In this document: positions 10,751 through 24,200 of the stretch, one piece after another
Numbering within the stretch: the stretch's first letter is position 1
How the letters are laid out: each line of letters starts with the position of its first letter
Assembly: GCA_030220185.1 (NCBI GenBank)
Contig: JASPKZ010001601.1
Location: 992,001-1,056,000, forward strand
DNA: 64,000 nucleotides
From: Diploptera punctata
Lineage: Eukaryota > Arthropoda > Insecta > Blattodea > Blaberidae
Reading direction: 5' to 3'
The notes under the pieces: model-generated
What the model was told of the DNA's origin: nothing
Database searches by the model: none
Seen by the model: the letters and a program-made list of their open reading frames with translations, nothing else
Program-made: the position numbers and the translations under genes

Positions 10751-11144
10751 CGGCCGCGGTGGACTAGTGGTTATGCTCCTTGCCTCTTGTCCCGAGGGTC
10801 GCGGGTTCAAACCCGGCCGGGGTCGATGGATTTTTTTAGGATGGAAAAATCCAAGGAGCAAGTCCTCCGGGAGGGACTTAAGCCATGGGTCCCGAGTCTG
10901 AAGATTCTCAGGCTCGTAAAATATCCTTAAGCCTGAATGAAAAGGCCTCTAAGCAAAATTTACCGAATTTTCCCGTCCTAGTACTACCTTGGTCTCCTAG
11001 ATGTCAGTATGAGGCGGAACGCTGACCACGGACCACTCAAATGACATTATACGAAAACAAGTCTAATTAATTAGTATGGTTCAAATTCTTCCCTGTAGGG
11101 GGAGAGCGCCTAAATCTCTGTTAAGGGAAACGTGGGCTTACAAG

Positions 11145-11146
<2 letters not shown>
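10751..11146 (+). mobile_element. tRNA-derived SINE, family 3
   Basis: The head is cggccgcggtggactagtgg (A box) with the B box cgggttcaaacccgg. The body of about 300 bases includes gggacttaagccatgggtcc and ggtctcctagatgtcagtat. It ends cgtgggcttacaagatt and runs into an att microsatellite (11147-11203). The minus-strand copy at 45518-45914 matches it over nearly its whole length. Confidence 0.85.

Positions 11147-11203
<57 letters not shown>
11147..11203. repeat. att microsatellite
   Basis: This is a pure run of the trinucleotide att/tta placed at the 3' end of the preceding SINE, so it is probably grown from the SINE tail. Confidence 0.9.
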
Positions 11204-11204
11204 G

Positions 11205-11380
11205 TGCTCCGTTGTGGTCTCAGAGTAACGTCGTTGCCTCGTATGCAGCGGGCCCGGGTTCCATTCCAGTTCGGATAAATTTCCTGGGTGAGGTTTATCT
11301 TCATCTCTAAGACAGATTTTGGGACATTTTAAGGCCTAAAAGGTCCCCGAACTTCATATGGCCATGACAATAATCCATAT
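11205..11380 (+). mobile_element. SINE family 2, diverged partial copy
   Basis: The copy starts tgctccgttgtggtctcaga, with cgggcccgggttccattcca in place of the usual B box region, then gggtgaggtttatc and aaaaggtccccgaac. It is older than the other family 2 copies, and the B box has lost its consensus. Confidence 0.7.
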
Positions 11381-12640
11381 CATATTCGCCTGACTTTCTA
11401 TGAATATATGACTGAATGATGTGTATTTTTGTCTTAAAGTTCGTGTTGTCTCGGAGGTAGACCTGGCATTGATCTAATCTCTCATCCATGCCCTCGTGAG
11501 GTCAGAAAATATTAATGTGATCCAAAGTTTAAAAAAAAAATCTCGACAGGTCGTGTTTGTTAGGCCCGGTTGGCGTATGCCATGTAAAATTGACTGTAAA
11601 GGGACAGATTACTGTTGCAATTGCTGAAATTTTATTTATTTTCTCTTTCTTCAGCTCCGATTTTCGATTGATTCATTTTTTTTATCCAAACTATCGAATT
11701 TTATTTTTATTGTCACGAAATCAGTGAATGTTGGGTTGAGTCATAAACAATTAAATTACTATCGATTTATCTGCGACGGATGCGGGATATTTAAACGCTT
11801 AATACGAATTTGCAGCTGCAGCACGAAAACTGAACAAAGCCGCATCTACATTCCCTAGAAGTTTGTAATGAGAATTCTCTGCATAATACAATCCTGCAAC
11901 AAAATAGGATCGTGTGGTGCACGTGATATTCGTCAGACGAGTCCTGAAGTGCACTTTTTTCCTCGTGTTTCGCACGACAATCCATGGTTGTATTTCTTTC
12001 GAATGTTGGTGTTTTCGTCGCGTCGCCTAGTTCTGTTTCCAGGCTAATAGGAGGGTGAGCTCTTACGTCTGAGTTTTGTAGGGACATATTTTTCATATCC
12101 GATGATTCTTTAACAAGTCAATCATCTTTACCAAACTCGGCCGCTGGCTGTTAACTTCACCGCAGACCTTAGCCAAACGCGCGAACCCCGGAATCCGAAA
12201 CTGACACGCTAATCGGAGACCATAAAACTGAAATATTTATTTACCGACTTTATTGTATTTTGTATATCGTATTGTAAAAATATTTTTTACAAACTTATCT
12301 ATTGATCTAAAATAGCCTAGGGCAGTTGTGAATATTCACGTATTCAACATGAGATTTTTCAGAATTTGCGTTAAGCTGATTACCATATTCAAAGAACTAA
12401 TCAAACATTTTTCTATGATTAACTACTGAAATAATTTTATACAAACACTTGTGGAAAATATTAAAAATAAAATGTTTAACATTTGTAGTAGCTTATTCTT
12501 CTTCTTCATCCAGGGATTATCCCTTAAATTGGCAAAACACAAATTTATTCTGTTAGTTATTTGAATGAAGCGGACCGCAGTGAAAACGGAATCTTGTATA
12601 ACTGTTATTAGGTATATTGTGTAATTAGACACACATTTAA
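11381..12640. other. Apparently single-copy region, no gene assigned
   Basis: No window-internal repeat was recognised across most of this stretch. The part at about 11760-12210 is richer in CpG and G+C than its surroundings. On the minus strand it keeps an open frame of about 100 codons (12096-11791, beginning MKNMSLQNSDVRAHPP) that I do not recognise. Lying about 1.2 kb upstream of the transporter start codon, it could be that gene's promoter or a non-coding first exon. This is inferred only from position and composition. Confidence 0.35.
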
Positions 12641-12774
12641 GTGGTTTATTTTTGTTCGTTTTCTTCTGATTTATTTAAAATATTAAATTAATTGAACCAA
12701 CTGATGTGTCCAAAAGGATGCATTACGAATTTAAGGGTTAAGCCTGTTGGCTCGTTCCGGTTTCATGAAAGCTA

Positions 12775-13005
12775 GAATTTTTAAAATTGTTCAGACCATC
12801 TTCTGTGTGGGCGACCAATATTTCTTCTTCCGTGTGGTTTATAAATTAGCAATAATTTTGGAAATCTTTCTTCTGGCATTCTATCAATATGTTCTTTCCA
12901 GGCGTTCCTATATTTAACTATTCGATCTGTAAGTTTCAAAATATTTAGTTCCTTTCTTATATCTTCATTTATTTTCTTATCCAGCCGTATTTCTTAAAAA
13001 TCTCA
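12775..13005 (-). mobile_element. LINE 3' fragment
   Basis: The minus strand encodes LKLTDRIVKYRNAWKEHIDR, MPEERFPKLL and GRRNIGRPHRRW, the tail region of a non-LTR retrotransposon. It is 5'-truncated. Nearby, aataattttatacaaacact is repeated at 12429 and 13150, marking an older duplication. Confidence 0.7.
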
Positions 13006-13372
13006 TCCCAATTGCTGCCAATGTAGTACAGACTATAACAACTAACTTACTTCTATGTTCTGATATCGTGATGCGTACGAATTTACCTTAAATTCATTAT
13101 CGTACTCAAAGTATTGATTCAACATTATGTTTCTGTGATTAACTTGAAATAATTTTATACAAACACTTGTGGAAAATAATAATACTGTTTAATTTCTAGT
13201 ACAGACCTACATTCCAAACAACATCTAGTGCTTTTATGACGTAATATTATAGTGATGTGTGCAATGACGTAAAAATGAGAATACTTGTTAGTTTTCTTTA
13301 GAGCACATTAAAGTTGTGCTAGTTGAACATAGTAAGTAATGTTCCTTAGTGACTGATTGTTAATTACAAACA

Positions 13373-13437
13373 ATGGCTTCCAATCCTTATGCCCTGCATA
13401 CAAATAATCCTGAAGAAAATGAAATACAAGAAACAGA
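13373..13437 (+). CDS. SLC36A-like: SLC36-like exon 1
   Basis: This exon encodes residues 1-21 plus two bases of codon 22 (starts MASNPYALHTNNPEE). The start context acaaacaatggct is favourable, and the donor is ga|gtgagt. The exon is acidic and cytosolic, matching the unstructured N-terminus of SLC36 proteins. It is the least certain exon because N-termini in this family are poorly conserved. An alternative first exon elsewhere is possible. Confidence 0.75.
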
Positions 13438-15182
13438 GTGAGTAAAAAAATACAAATGAAAGTTTCTAATATAAGTTTTTGTGCACAAAATTAGTAGTAT
13501 TAAATAGGTTTATATATCCTGTTATACTTGCTCGAATATCTAGTTATGGCAGAAACTGCACTTCTACTGGCGCTTCATTTTTCAGTTATATTGTTGTAAA
13601 CTATAGCTTTTTTTCTGTATTGACTAACATTATTTAATATTTTAATTTTCTTCAAACAATTTTTATAACATTATTAGACAATTTTGAAGTATTTATTTAA
13701 ATATGCAAATCACAATATTATGACACTGTTAGACAATATTGTGATGCTGCTATTTTCTCCACAGAGTATATTACTTAGTCTATGATTTTTCTATCGCTGT
13801 TTTGGGTTATCGCTGGTTTGATCGGTGTTAGGGAGTGATAAGTAAGTGTACACCCATTTTGAATAAACGTTTGGTAATTTTAATGTTGTTAATATATTTT
13901 TTAAACTTAGATTTGGGGATTTATTGCAAATATTGGTAATTTAAATTTCATAGCGACGGATAGTAATCGAGGATGATAATCGATATGTGGGTTAACGCTG
14001 GCTCTATAAACTCTGGCGCATGCGCACTGTTGTTCTATAGGACTTTGAAACTATTTCACGCTAGTTTAAGTGCAGTTTCCTCCCAATATACAAAGAATGT
14101 AGAAGGTTATAAGGATATTTTTTTTTAAATTCTAAGATTAACTTTAATAAATTGAGACTATATTTATTGAAATTCCATTTACTATAATTTTCGCAGAAAC
14201 GAAATGCTACATACAGTAGGTTTTAATCACAGTAATATTTTTGATTCCATGGTTTACAGTAAAGATTGTACCATCTTCATGGTAAGCCCTCGGCCTGTTC
14301 CGCTCTTAGAATTCATCTTCCCATCGTCTTCTAGGATGTCCCACATCTCTATAGCCTTGAGGCTGGTGCAACAGTGCTTGTTTTGTTAGTCTAGAAGAGT
14401 CCATTCTTAAAATATGTTCATGCCATTTTTGTTCATAGTTTTGTATTTTTTCATTTAGATTATTTTTTTTTTAATTCTTGCCTAATTGTTTCACTAGGAA
14501 TGTGGTCTCTTAGAGTACATCCTGCAACGTATCTGAGGAACTTCATCTCTGATGTTTCTAGTAATCTTCTGTTTGATCTATTCATGGCCCAATTCTCTGA
14601 TCCATATGTCACAATGGGAACTGCCATTACCTTATAAAACTTTAGCATTGTTTCTTTTGTTTTTTTTTTGTCTGTAGTGTTCTTTTAATAGTCCCACACA
14701 TACTTCGAAATTTATATATATTTTTTTATATTTATATCACTTTCCCAATTGTGACATCACAAATATTTAAAACTCTGTACTTGTTCGATAATTTCATCCT
14801 TTAAAACTATTTTCGAACGAACTGCACATTTTCCCCGAAAGACCATTGTTTTTGTTTTCTTTGTTGAAATCTTGAGATTATATTTCTCCGTGGTTTTATT
14901 GAGTAGAAAATATTTATTTAATGTAAAATTTAAAACAATTTCCAGCGTTGGTACATTAGATTTTCTTCATGGGCTAACAACGAATTCAAATTTTCAATAT
15001 TCAAGCTTTCAGTCTCCATTTCCGATGTCATCTTCTTAGGAAAAGACTGGAATGCGATTTTAACTCTGCTGTTAGCCCATTAGGAAATTCTAATCGTACT
15101 TAATTTCCAGGTGTGAAATCTTTCACTGATACTTATTTTAAAATCCATATAAAACTGCCATTAAAAATAGCTACCCGTATAT

Positions 15183-15222
<40 letters not shown>

Positions 15223-18200
15223 TTTATTTTAGCTGGCAGAGTTAAGGCCATAAGGCCTTCTCTTCCACTCAAGCAGCGAATAGTAAAATTATACAAAAAT
15301 TACGTACATATTACAATTTTAAGATATTATTAAAATACAGACTAAACAAAATACAATGATGATGTAATTTAATACATTAAGTAAAAGTATAAAGGAATTT
15401 ATGTATTGTTATTCTTCTGGTTTGTTCTTATTTAGGTAGTAAATTTGAAAACCAATGTTCATAAACTGATAAAAACTTTGAAGAGTAATTTGCAGGACAC
15501 GCTGTACCTGTAATTATGAACGTTGTTTTATATCTATCCATTCCTGTGTTCACTGTTTTAATTACCATATTTCAAGTAAATGTAAAATAGCCCTATAGTA
15601 TTAGAGAAAGGGATGGGAGATGATGAATTCCGAATTAAATCATTTAATACAAAATAAAACCCCAAGCTGCAGCACTGGGTTAATTTTCAAATATATAATT
15701 TGTTTCGATACTTGCAAAAATACTATGTAACAGAATCAAGCTCAAAGGCTATGCTGATTTGGACTTGTGAATACGTAATCTGGTGTTTTTTTTACAAGGG
15801 ATGGTTTCATAACTTGATTAATAATCCCCAGACTTTTATTATAACTAGTAAATTTGGAAAAAAACTGCACTTAAACTAGCGTGAAATATTTTCTTATAGA
15901 GCAACAGTGCGCATGCGCCAGAGTTTATAGAGCCAGCGATAACCCACAATCGAACCACATATCGATTATCATCCTCGATTACTATCGGTCGCTATGAAAT
16001 TTAAATGACTAATATTTGCAATAAATCCCCAAATCAATGTTAAATAAATATATTAATAATATTAAAATTACCAAACTTTATTAAAAATGGGTGTACACTT
16101 ACTTATCACTACCTAACGCTGATCCAACCAGCGATAACTCAAAACAGCGATTGAAAAATCACAGACTAAGTAATATACTCTGTGGAGAAAATAACAGTTA
16201 GCTTCACAATCTTGTCTAACAGTGTCATAATATTGTGATTTGCATATTTAAATAAATACTTCAAAATTGTCTAATAATGTTATAAAAATTGTTTGAAAAA
16301 ATTTAAAATATTAAATAATGTTAGTAAATACACAAGAAGAGCTATAGTTTGCAACAATATAACTGAAAAATCAAGCGCTAGTAGAAGTGCAGTTGAGCCG
16401 TAATTTTTTTTCAAGGATATCCTTTCTATGGATGCTCACAATCAAAAGCAGACATAATTTGTTAAAGGCTGCCATGTGTTATAAATTACATATCTTTGTT
16501 AGCTCATTACGGAAACAGGTGTTATAGAAACTCATTAATAATTCCAGGTGATACTGTATTTAGCCATACGACATTACGTCACAAGATTGTATTATGACGT
16601 ACAAAACAAACACAAGCGTAATCTCCATTCATGCTATATTAATTAAAGCATCCCGAACCGCAGTCTTAAAGCACGCCATGAACAGCAATGGTTTTAAATT
16701 GTAGTTAGTCTTATTTTAGATAGGCCCGCCGTAGCGTAGTGGTTAAGGGTTCAAGTCCCGGTGTGGTCAGGATTTTTAAACTGACCCAAACCATCTGGCG
16801 CCACTATGGCCCTGGGGTCGACTCAGCCTCTAACGGAAATGAGTACCAGACGCTTGTTCTGGGGGTAAAGGAGGCAGTCACGCAGGGCTGACATCAGGTG
16901 CCGATTGTTCAGAAAAAGTGGGAGCCTTAACCCCAAGGGCCTCCCGAGGCCTGTAGTGGGAATACTTTACTGCTTATTATATTATATGGTCCACCGCTGT
17001 GGTGTCGAGGTATCACGCAGCGGTTTCGGGTTCGATCCCAGGTCTAGACAAGTTTCCTGGATTTTTTTTTTCAGGTTTTTTTCCACACCTGTAAGACAAA
17101 TGTCAGGAAACTTTAAGGTCCAAACGGTCCCCGAACATCATTTGACCGTCATTATCATATTAAGTTTAGTTTAAGGCCTCTCCTGGCGCATCATTACCAT
17201 CATCATCAATTATCATATATCATCGGGACAGCGTAACTCCGCCTTCCAGGCGCCCCAAACTCAGAAGTGGGTTACAATAACGCCATGCCAGGACAGAATA
17301 CCAGTATGTCGAAATGACGTGGTGGCATTGCAAATATATATATCCATCCATAGTAATTCTGCCCGAAGGCAGGTCCTTCACTGCAATCATAGCATTTTCA
17401 TGCTATGCTTGCAGCTTTACTAGGGAATTGTAGGTGTGGTAGCTTCCCGTTGATTTCCACACCGGTGAAGGATGATGATGATGGCCATATGATTTCGGGG
17501 ACCGTTTGGGCCTTAACGTTTTCCTGACATTTGGCTTACAGGTGAGGAAAAACCTCACGCAGAAAAACTGCCCAGACCGGGATCGAACCCGGGCCTGCTG
17601 CGTGACAAGGCAACATGCTACCTCGAGACCACAGCGGTGGAATATATATATTAATCTAGATATATGCCTGCATACGTTGTGATTATACAGAACGTTATAA
17701 ACATGTCGTCCACCGCTGTGGTCTCGAGGTAGCGTGCTGCCTTGTCACGCAGCGGGCCCGGGTTCGATCCCCGGTTTTGGCAGTTTTTCTGGGTGAGGTT
17801 TTTATCTAGTGAAAATTGTCCTTTTTATCATGTGATTTTTTTATTTTCTGGTTGTTTATTGCTTGTGTATAAAGTACATTTTACTAGAGATGGTGCAAGT
17901 AGGTCTTCTAATTTAGATTAGACATGAATGTTTTAGAAAATGTGAAAATTATGTTTTTACTCTAAGAGTTTATAACCAAACTTCTCCTATTTGGAGCGTG
18001 AGTTAAATAACTACTAGACATGTTTACAATTTGATTTGCTTATTTTTGTTTCAGGTACAAAGTTACAGTGACTCCCAGAGATCCGGAGGCGATGTACATG
18101 AACCATGACAGTAAAGAAAGTTACGATCCGTTCAACGACAGGAGACTGGAACATCCAACTACGTAAGACATTTAATATTCATACCCTATCTTCTGAGTTT

Positions 18201-21200
18201 TTCTAAATTGCTTATTGTAAATTCTTTATCTTTCTTCATTACGTATATCCAGCTGTAGCTGATGACACGAATCCATTCCATACCTATTTCACTTTAGAAG
18301 AATCCATCAAATTCAGAAGATAATCTGCAGAAAGGTCTGTATGAACTTAACAAAACTACAGAAGAATATGGATTGAAGATATCTACAGATAAAACAAAAA
18401 TTATGGCATTTCAAGGTGTAAATCCTTGTACTTTACAATAAAATTTTGGAGCGGGTGAATAATTTTACATATCTAGGATGCAATATCTCTAATGAAGAAG
18501 AAAAAGATGTAAATGCAAAAATATCAACTTTTTTTAAAGAATTCTAGGGTTAATAAATTCTATCTTCAAGCCACAGTTAGTCCAAAAGCATTCAAGACTA
18601 AAAGTGTATAAAACACTGGCTCTTCCAATTCTTTTGTATGGTAGCGAAGTATGGACGTTGAAACAGAAGGATATACAGAGACTTAGATCTGCTGAAATGA
18701 GATACCTTCGGAGGACAGCAGGATCACACTACTAGACCACAAAAAAATGAAGACATCTTAGAAGAATTACACATGGAACCTTTAGAAAACATAATTTCTG
18801 ATTATAAGTCAAGATGGATGCAACATGTTAATCGAATGGAAGATCACAGGATACCCAAACAAATGTTAAGATAACAACCTGCAGGAAGAAGAAGACCAGG
18901 ACGTCCACTCAAAAGACATCTGGATGGTGTTTCTCTTGAGGCCGAAACAGGTGAAGAAATGGCCTAAATTCGTGAATGTACTATGATGATGAATCCATAC
19001 TTACGTTGCAATGGGGCTACATGTACATGCAGCTTATGTGGGCATTTTTCAGTTCCTCGTTTACCTAATACGTCAATAATAATGTTAACCCTTCTCACCC
19101 ATCAAGGTGAGTGCTCACGAGGTTGTAAATTAGATATACTAGAAAAAAAGTAGGAGATCTACTAGGCCTCAAATGTTCTAATACCATCAGAGTCGAAACA
19201 CAAGAATTAGCCAAGGGAGGCTGTATAAGAAAAGATGAAACGAGCAAAACAATAGATAAAGGTCTTCGTCAAGGTTGTTGTCTATCACTGACTCTGTTTA
19301 AAATATATGTACATGAAATATTAAAGAATTGGAGGAGAAAATGTTCAAGCTTGGGAATTCCTATTTCAAACAACAAAACTTTATACAACTTACATTTTGC
19401 AGATGATCAATTGTTAATTGCACAAGATTATGAAGATTTAGGATATATGACTAGAAAAGTAATAGAAGAATATGAAAAATGGGGATTAAATTTGAACATG
19501 AAAAAAAAAATTATCAATTGGTGAACCAGAACAAAATTTAATTTTGGAGACTGGAGAAACAATAAAATGTTGTAATGAGATCACATATTTAGGAATTAAA
19601 ATAAATAAAAATGGGAGTTATGAAGAGGAAATAAGAAATAGAAATAATAAAGGAAAATTTGCAATTGCTTGCCTCGATGGAATATTGTGGGATAAAAATA
19701 AAATGAATATATATCATACAATTGTTAAAAGCATCATTACTTATGGAGCAGAACTTTGGCCATTAACAACAAAAACAAATAAGTATCTTTTGGCAACGGA
19801 AATGGATTTTATACGAAGGGCAGCAAGAATTTCAAGAAGAGAAAAAAATTAGGAACTCAGTTATAAGGGAGAAAATGAAGATTGAAGACACTATTTTAGA
19901 TTATATTAAAACTCAGCAATTAAGATGGTACGGACATGTCCAGTGAATGGAAGAGGACCGACTACCAAAATGTGTTTTGGAATGGAAACCTGAGGGAAGA
20001 CGAGGCAGAGGAAGACCTAAAACTTCCTGCAGTCAGGGAATATGCTTATACATGAAGGAGAAACATCTACTACCAGGAGATAGGATGGACCGACAAAATT
20101 GGCTATTAGGAATCGGACGATGTTAAAGACATTAATCAACCGATGATTTATCTATGAAAGGAACAAAACACAAGTAAGTGGAAGAAATGTTTTACTCAAC
20201 TTGGGCACCTTGTGGTCGCCATCCACATATCCCCTACGTAGGGACCCCAGAGGGGGTTATTGTAGCTTTGGTATCAAGATCCTACATGTCACAAACTATT
20301 GTAACTGAACTGATTATGGTCAATTACCGGTACATCTCATGCTGTGTGAATTGAGTAATTTGACTGGATAAGATTATGTGCATTATTTTCGTTAGTTTTG
20401 TAAGTTTAATTGCTATGAGCACAATCAAATTTTAGTAAATTGCCAAATTTTGAAAGTGTTTTCATGGTAAAGATTTATTTTATTGGATTATATCTCCTCC
20501 AAAATATTGAAACAATGTAGTCTGTTTCGTTCCATACTGTTAATATCACATCTTTTAGGTTATTTCTATTTCTTGTACTTTCTTTGCACAAAGAACACGT
20601 GTATTGGTCAGATTGCCAGTCACACCTTGTAACACTGAAGCTACTGTTTTTCTTTTTGGGTTTTTGTTAATTATACTGTCCACATATCCGCTTACAATCC
20701 CTTAAATTTTTCATAAAATAAATGAAGTGAATAAATAAAAGTTTCTGTCAAATTTACCTTGAATCTTACAAAAAATTCTCAGCATTTTTTTAAAGGATTC
20801 TCTTCAGTCACTTATAGACTACAGGTAATTGCAAATTGTTCTTCTTCTTCATCATAATCACGGTTTAGGCTTATTTACTAGTCTGTTCCGGCTCCAAATT
20901 GCTGCTGTTTCCATCTCTTCCTCATGGTGAATAGTTGTATGCTGCTTTTGGTATTCTATTCTGATTCATCCTTGGCAAGTGTTCTGTATTTCACTATTGT
21001 TGTGTTTAATTCCTCTACTTTTAGTTGTCTTATTTCTGTGTTATGTTTTTTGTCTGTTTGTTGATATCCTGCTATTGGTCTGAGGAATTTCATTTCAGCA
21101 GCTTGTATTCTTGTAGATTGTTGTGTTGTCACTGTCCATGTTTCGGATCCGTAAGTAATAATAGGCACTGCCATTGTCTTGTATAATTTCATTATTGAGT

Positions 21201-24200
21201 CTTTCCTGACTTTATTTTTCAAAGTTCTTTTTAGTGTTCCTGTTATATAATTAAACTTATTTAGTTTGTTATTTATATCTGTTTCCGCTGTGTATGATAT
21301 TTTGCAAAATTGCAAGTTTTTAAATTAAAAAAAGTAATCCTTGTTAGTTATTAATAATAGACTAAAATAATGTAATTTACACTGTTTTTTCTTCTTCTTC
21401 TTCTTCCCTTGTTTCCTCCATGACGCGAAAGGCCTAGAAGGCCCTTGGGCTAAACAGCTGGCTGATGGCTTCGTATCCACATCTGTTAATCACAGAGGTA
21501 TACAATAATCATCCAGCCAGTGTATTGACTTATAACATACTTTGTCAATATTTTATATAAAGAAGGTGTTATATATACTGTATAAGAGCATTTTCTTAAA
21601 TTTAGACATAAACAATGAAATGTAATTTGTAGGGACTGCGACACGTTGACTCATCTACTTAAAGCATCTCTAGGGACTGGAATTCTGGCGATGCCTGATG
21701 CTTTCAAGAATGCAGGATTGTATGCAGGTGTAATAGGCACAATAGTAGTGGCTATCGTGTGCACACACTGTGCCTATATTCTTGTAAAGTGTGCCCACGC
21801 TCTCTACTATCGCACCCGAGTCACTGCCATGAGCTTTGCAGATGTAGCTGAAGTGGGTTTTGCCAGTGGACCTCCATGGGCAAGAAAGTTCTCCAGAGTA
21901 GCCAGGTAAGACAATTTATAAGTTTTTTTTCTGTTTTCTCTCTCTTTTTGAACACTATATTTTTTCTTATCCAACAGCTCAACAAGCTACATTCTCTAAA
22001 GGCCATAAGCAGTGATGGTCTTTCAGGTCCTTTTTTATACAATTAAGATTCTATAACAACAAACAATTTTTAATTTTCAGAAAAAGTTTTTTTTAAGGAA
22101 GAGTTAAGGTTACAAAGCATTATTTTTATTAGGTACAACTTTCCTCATTAGAGGACAGCCTCAAGGACAAAGCGATAGAGACAATTAATTTTTGAAACTG
22201 ATGAAAAACATTAAAAAATTTCAAATTGTAATTCAAGTATACATACCATAAAGTAGACATTTTGTAAAGATGGTTTCTTAAAATTAAGCAGTGAAACTTA
22301 CAGAACTATTACAATTACGTCTCAATAAAAAACTAAATACAGTTTCAATCTGAAATTGTAATATATTAGAATGTATAGGAGAATTCCATGGTAACTAACA
22401 AAACCAAAATAAAATAAAATATTTTTTCAGCCTTCAGATAGTAGTACCGCTTTTTTCTGTTTAAAATATTTATAACAATGTTTCTATGTCTTTCACAGAA
22501 AATATGGAGTTTCTATTTTTAATAATTGTATTTAAAATGTACAGTTTTGTATCGGTAAATGTAGAATGAAATGTTTTACAGAGAGAATAAAATAATAATC
22601 TCTGTTTTCAGTTTTATTTCAACAATAAATTGTGAATGTAGTGTACGTAGCAAAATACATTCTCAGTTTTACATTCTAATAAACTTTAACCACTAATTAT
22701 ACAAAATAAAAGGTAACTGACATAACAACTAACCCTTCTGCATGGTAAAAGAGTTTTAATTAAAGTAAATAATTCTTTGTTACCGCTGTGGTCTTGAGGT
22801 AGTGTGCTGCCTTGTCACACAGCGGGCCCGGGTTCGACAGGCTCCTGGGTGAGGTTTTTCAAAGGTTTTTTACTCACCTGTAAGACAAATGTCAGGAAGC
22901 TTAGGGCCCAACGGTCCCCGAAAATCATCCGGCCATCATCATCATCGTTCACCGGTGTGAAAAACAACAGGAAGCTACCACACATATAATTCGCTGCAAA
23001 GCATAGCATGAAAATGCTATGATTGCATTGATGAAAAACCTGCCCTTGGCCAGAATTACTGTGGATGGATGTATGAGTTTATTCATATTCTACATTTTGG
23101 GACGTAGCCACTTGAAAATATTTTTAATATTCCATATACTTCATATTTGAAGAGAAAAATTATACGCTCAGACCGGGACTTGAACCCGGGACCCTCTAGT
23201 CCAAGTGCTCTACCATTTGAGCCACCTGAGCAAGTACTGATCTAAACGCAAATTTTTCTCTATATACGTTGTAATTCCCGCCCACCAAATGCTATGAAGC
23301 CTTTGCTTCTATCTTTGCAAATGGCGGCTCCTTTATTAAGAAGACATATTTGGGAATTATACATTACATTATAAATGCCAGTGCGGCTTTTTTCGATGTT
23401 CTTATTATTAATTTCATACATCTCAATGATGGATAAATCATATTTGAAGAGAAAAATTATACGCTCAGACCGTATATAGAGAAAAATTTGCGTTTAGATC
23501 GGTACTTGCTCAGGTAGCTCAAATGGTAGAGCACTTGGACTAGAAAACCAAGGGTCCAGGGTTCAAGTCCCGGTCTGAGCGTATAATTTTTCTCTTCAAA
23601 TATGATTTATTCATCATTGAGATGTATGCAATTAATAATAAGAACATCGATTCCATATACTATTTTGAGAAGCAACGAAGAAACTTCAATTTTCATGTGT
23701 TATGTCAAAATGTATTAAAATAAGTTACAAATGCATATGTAAATAATTGATTTAATGCTTGGCATTGTGATGGTACTTGAGCCTGGAAGAATTTGAGGAT
23801 CACTGTATGAAAAATGATCAGAGACTCATCTATTTAAATTAGCATTAATATTATGAAGCAATGTTCATATCATTCGTTTTTAAACATCTTAATGATGGAC
23901 AAATTATGTTTTTCTTTTCAAATATAATTTATCCATCATTAAGATGTTTAAAAACGAATAATATGAACATTAAAAGAAGCACTACTGGCTTTATAAGTAA
24001 TGTTTAAATTCCCAATAAAAAAGTCGGATGTGGTCGGTTTTATGTCTCTCACATTTCTACATTTACATTCTTATACCACTGATGCACTAAACACTTGTAA
24101 ACACGTTTTGTACTGTTTTGAACATTTTGCAACGATCTTCAAGCTTTCTTTACAATATTTTATATTTAGATATTTACGTAAAACATGATCGTGGATACAT

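Larger units (their letters stand above)
13554..16394. mobile_element. Long inverted-repeat element in intron 1
   Basis: Arms at 13554-14078 and 15862-16394 are inverted copies of about 530 bases. The outer ends are aactgcacttctact and its complement. Each arm also ends inwardly with a similar aaactgcacttaaactagcg, so the arms may themselves be MITE copies in inverted orientation. The inner 1.8 kb holds LINE fragments and a microsatellite. Each arm carries one copy of cgcatgcgc. No transposase was recognised. Confidence 0.78.
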
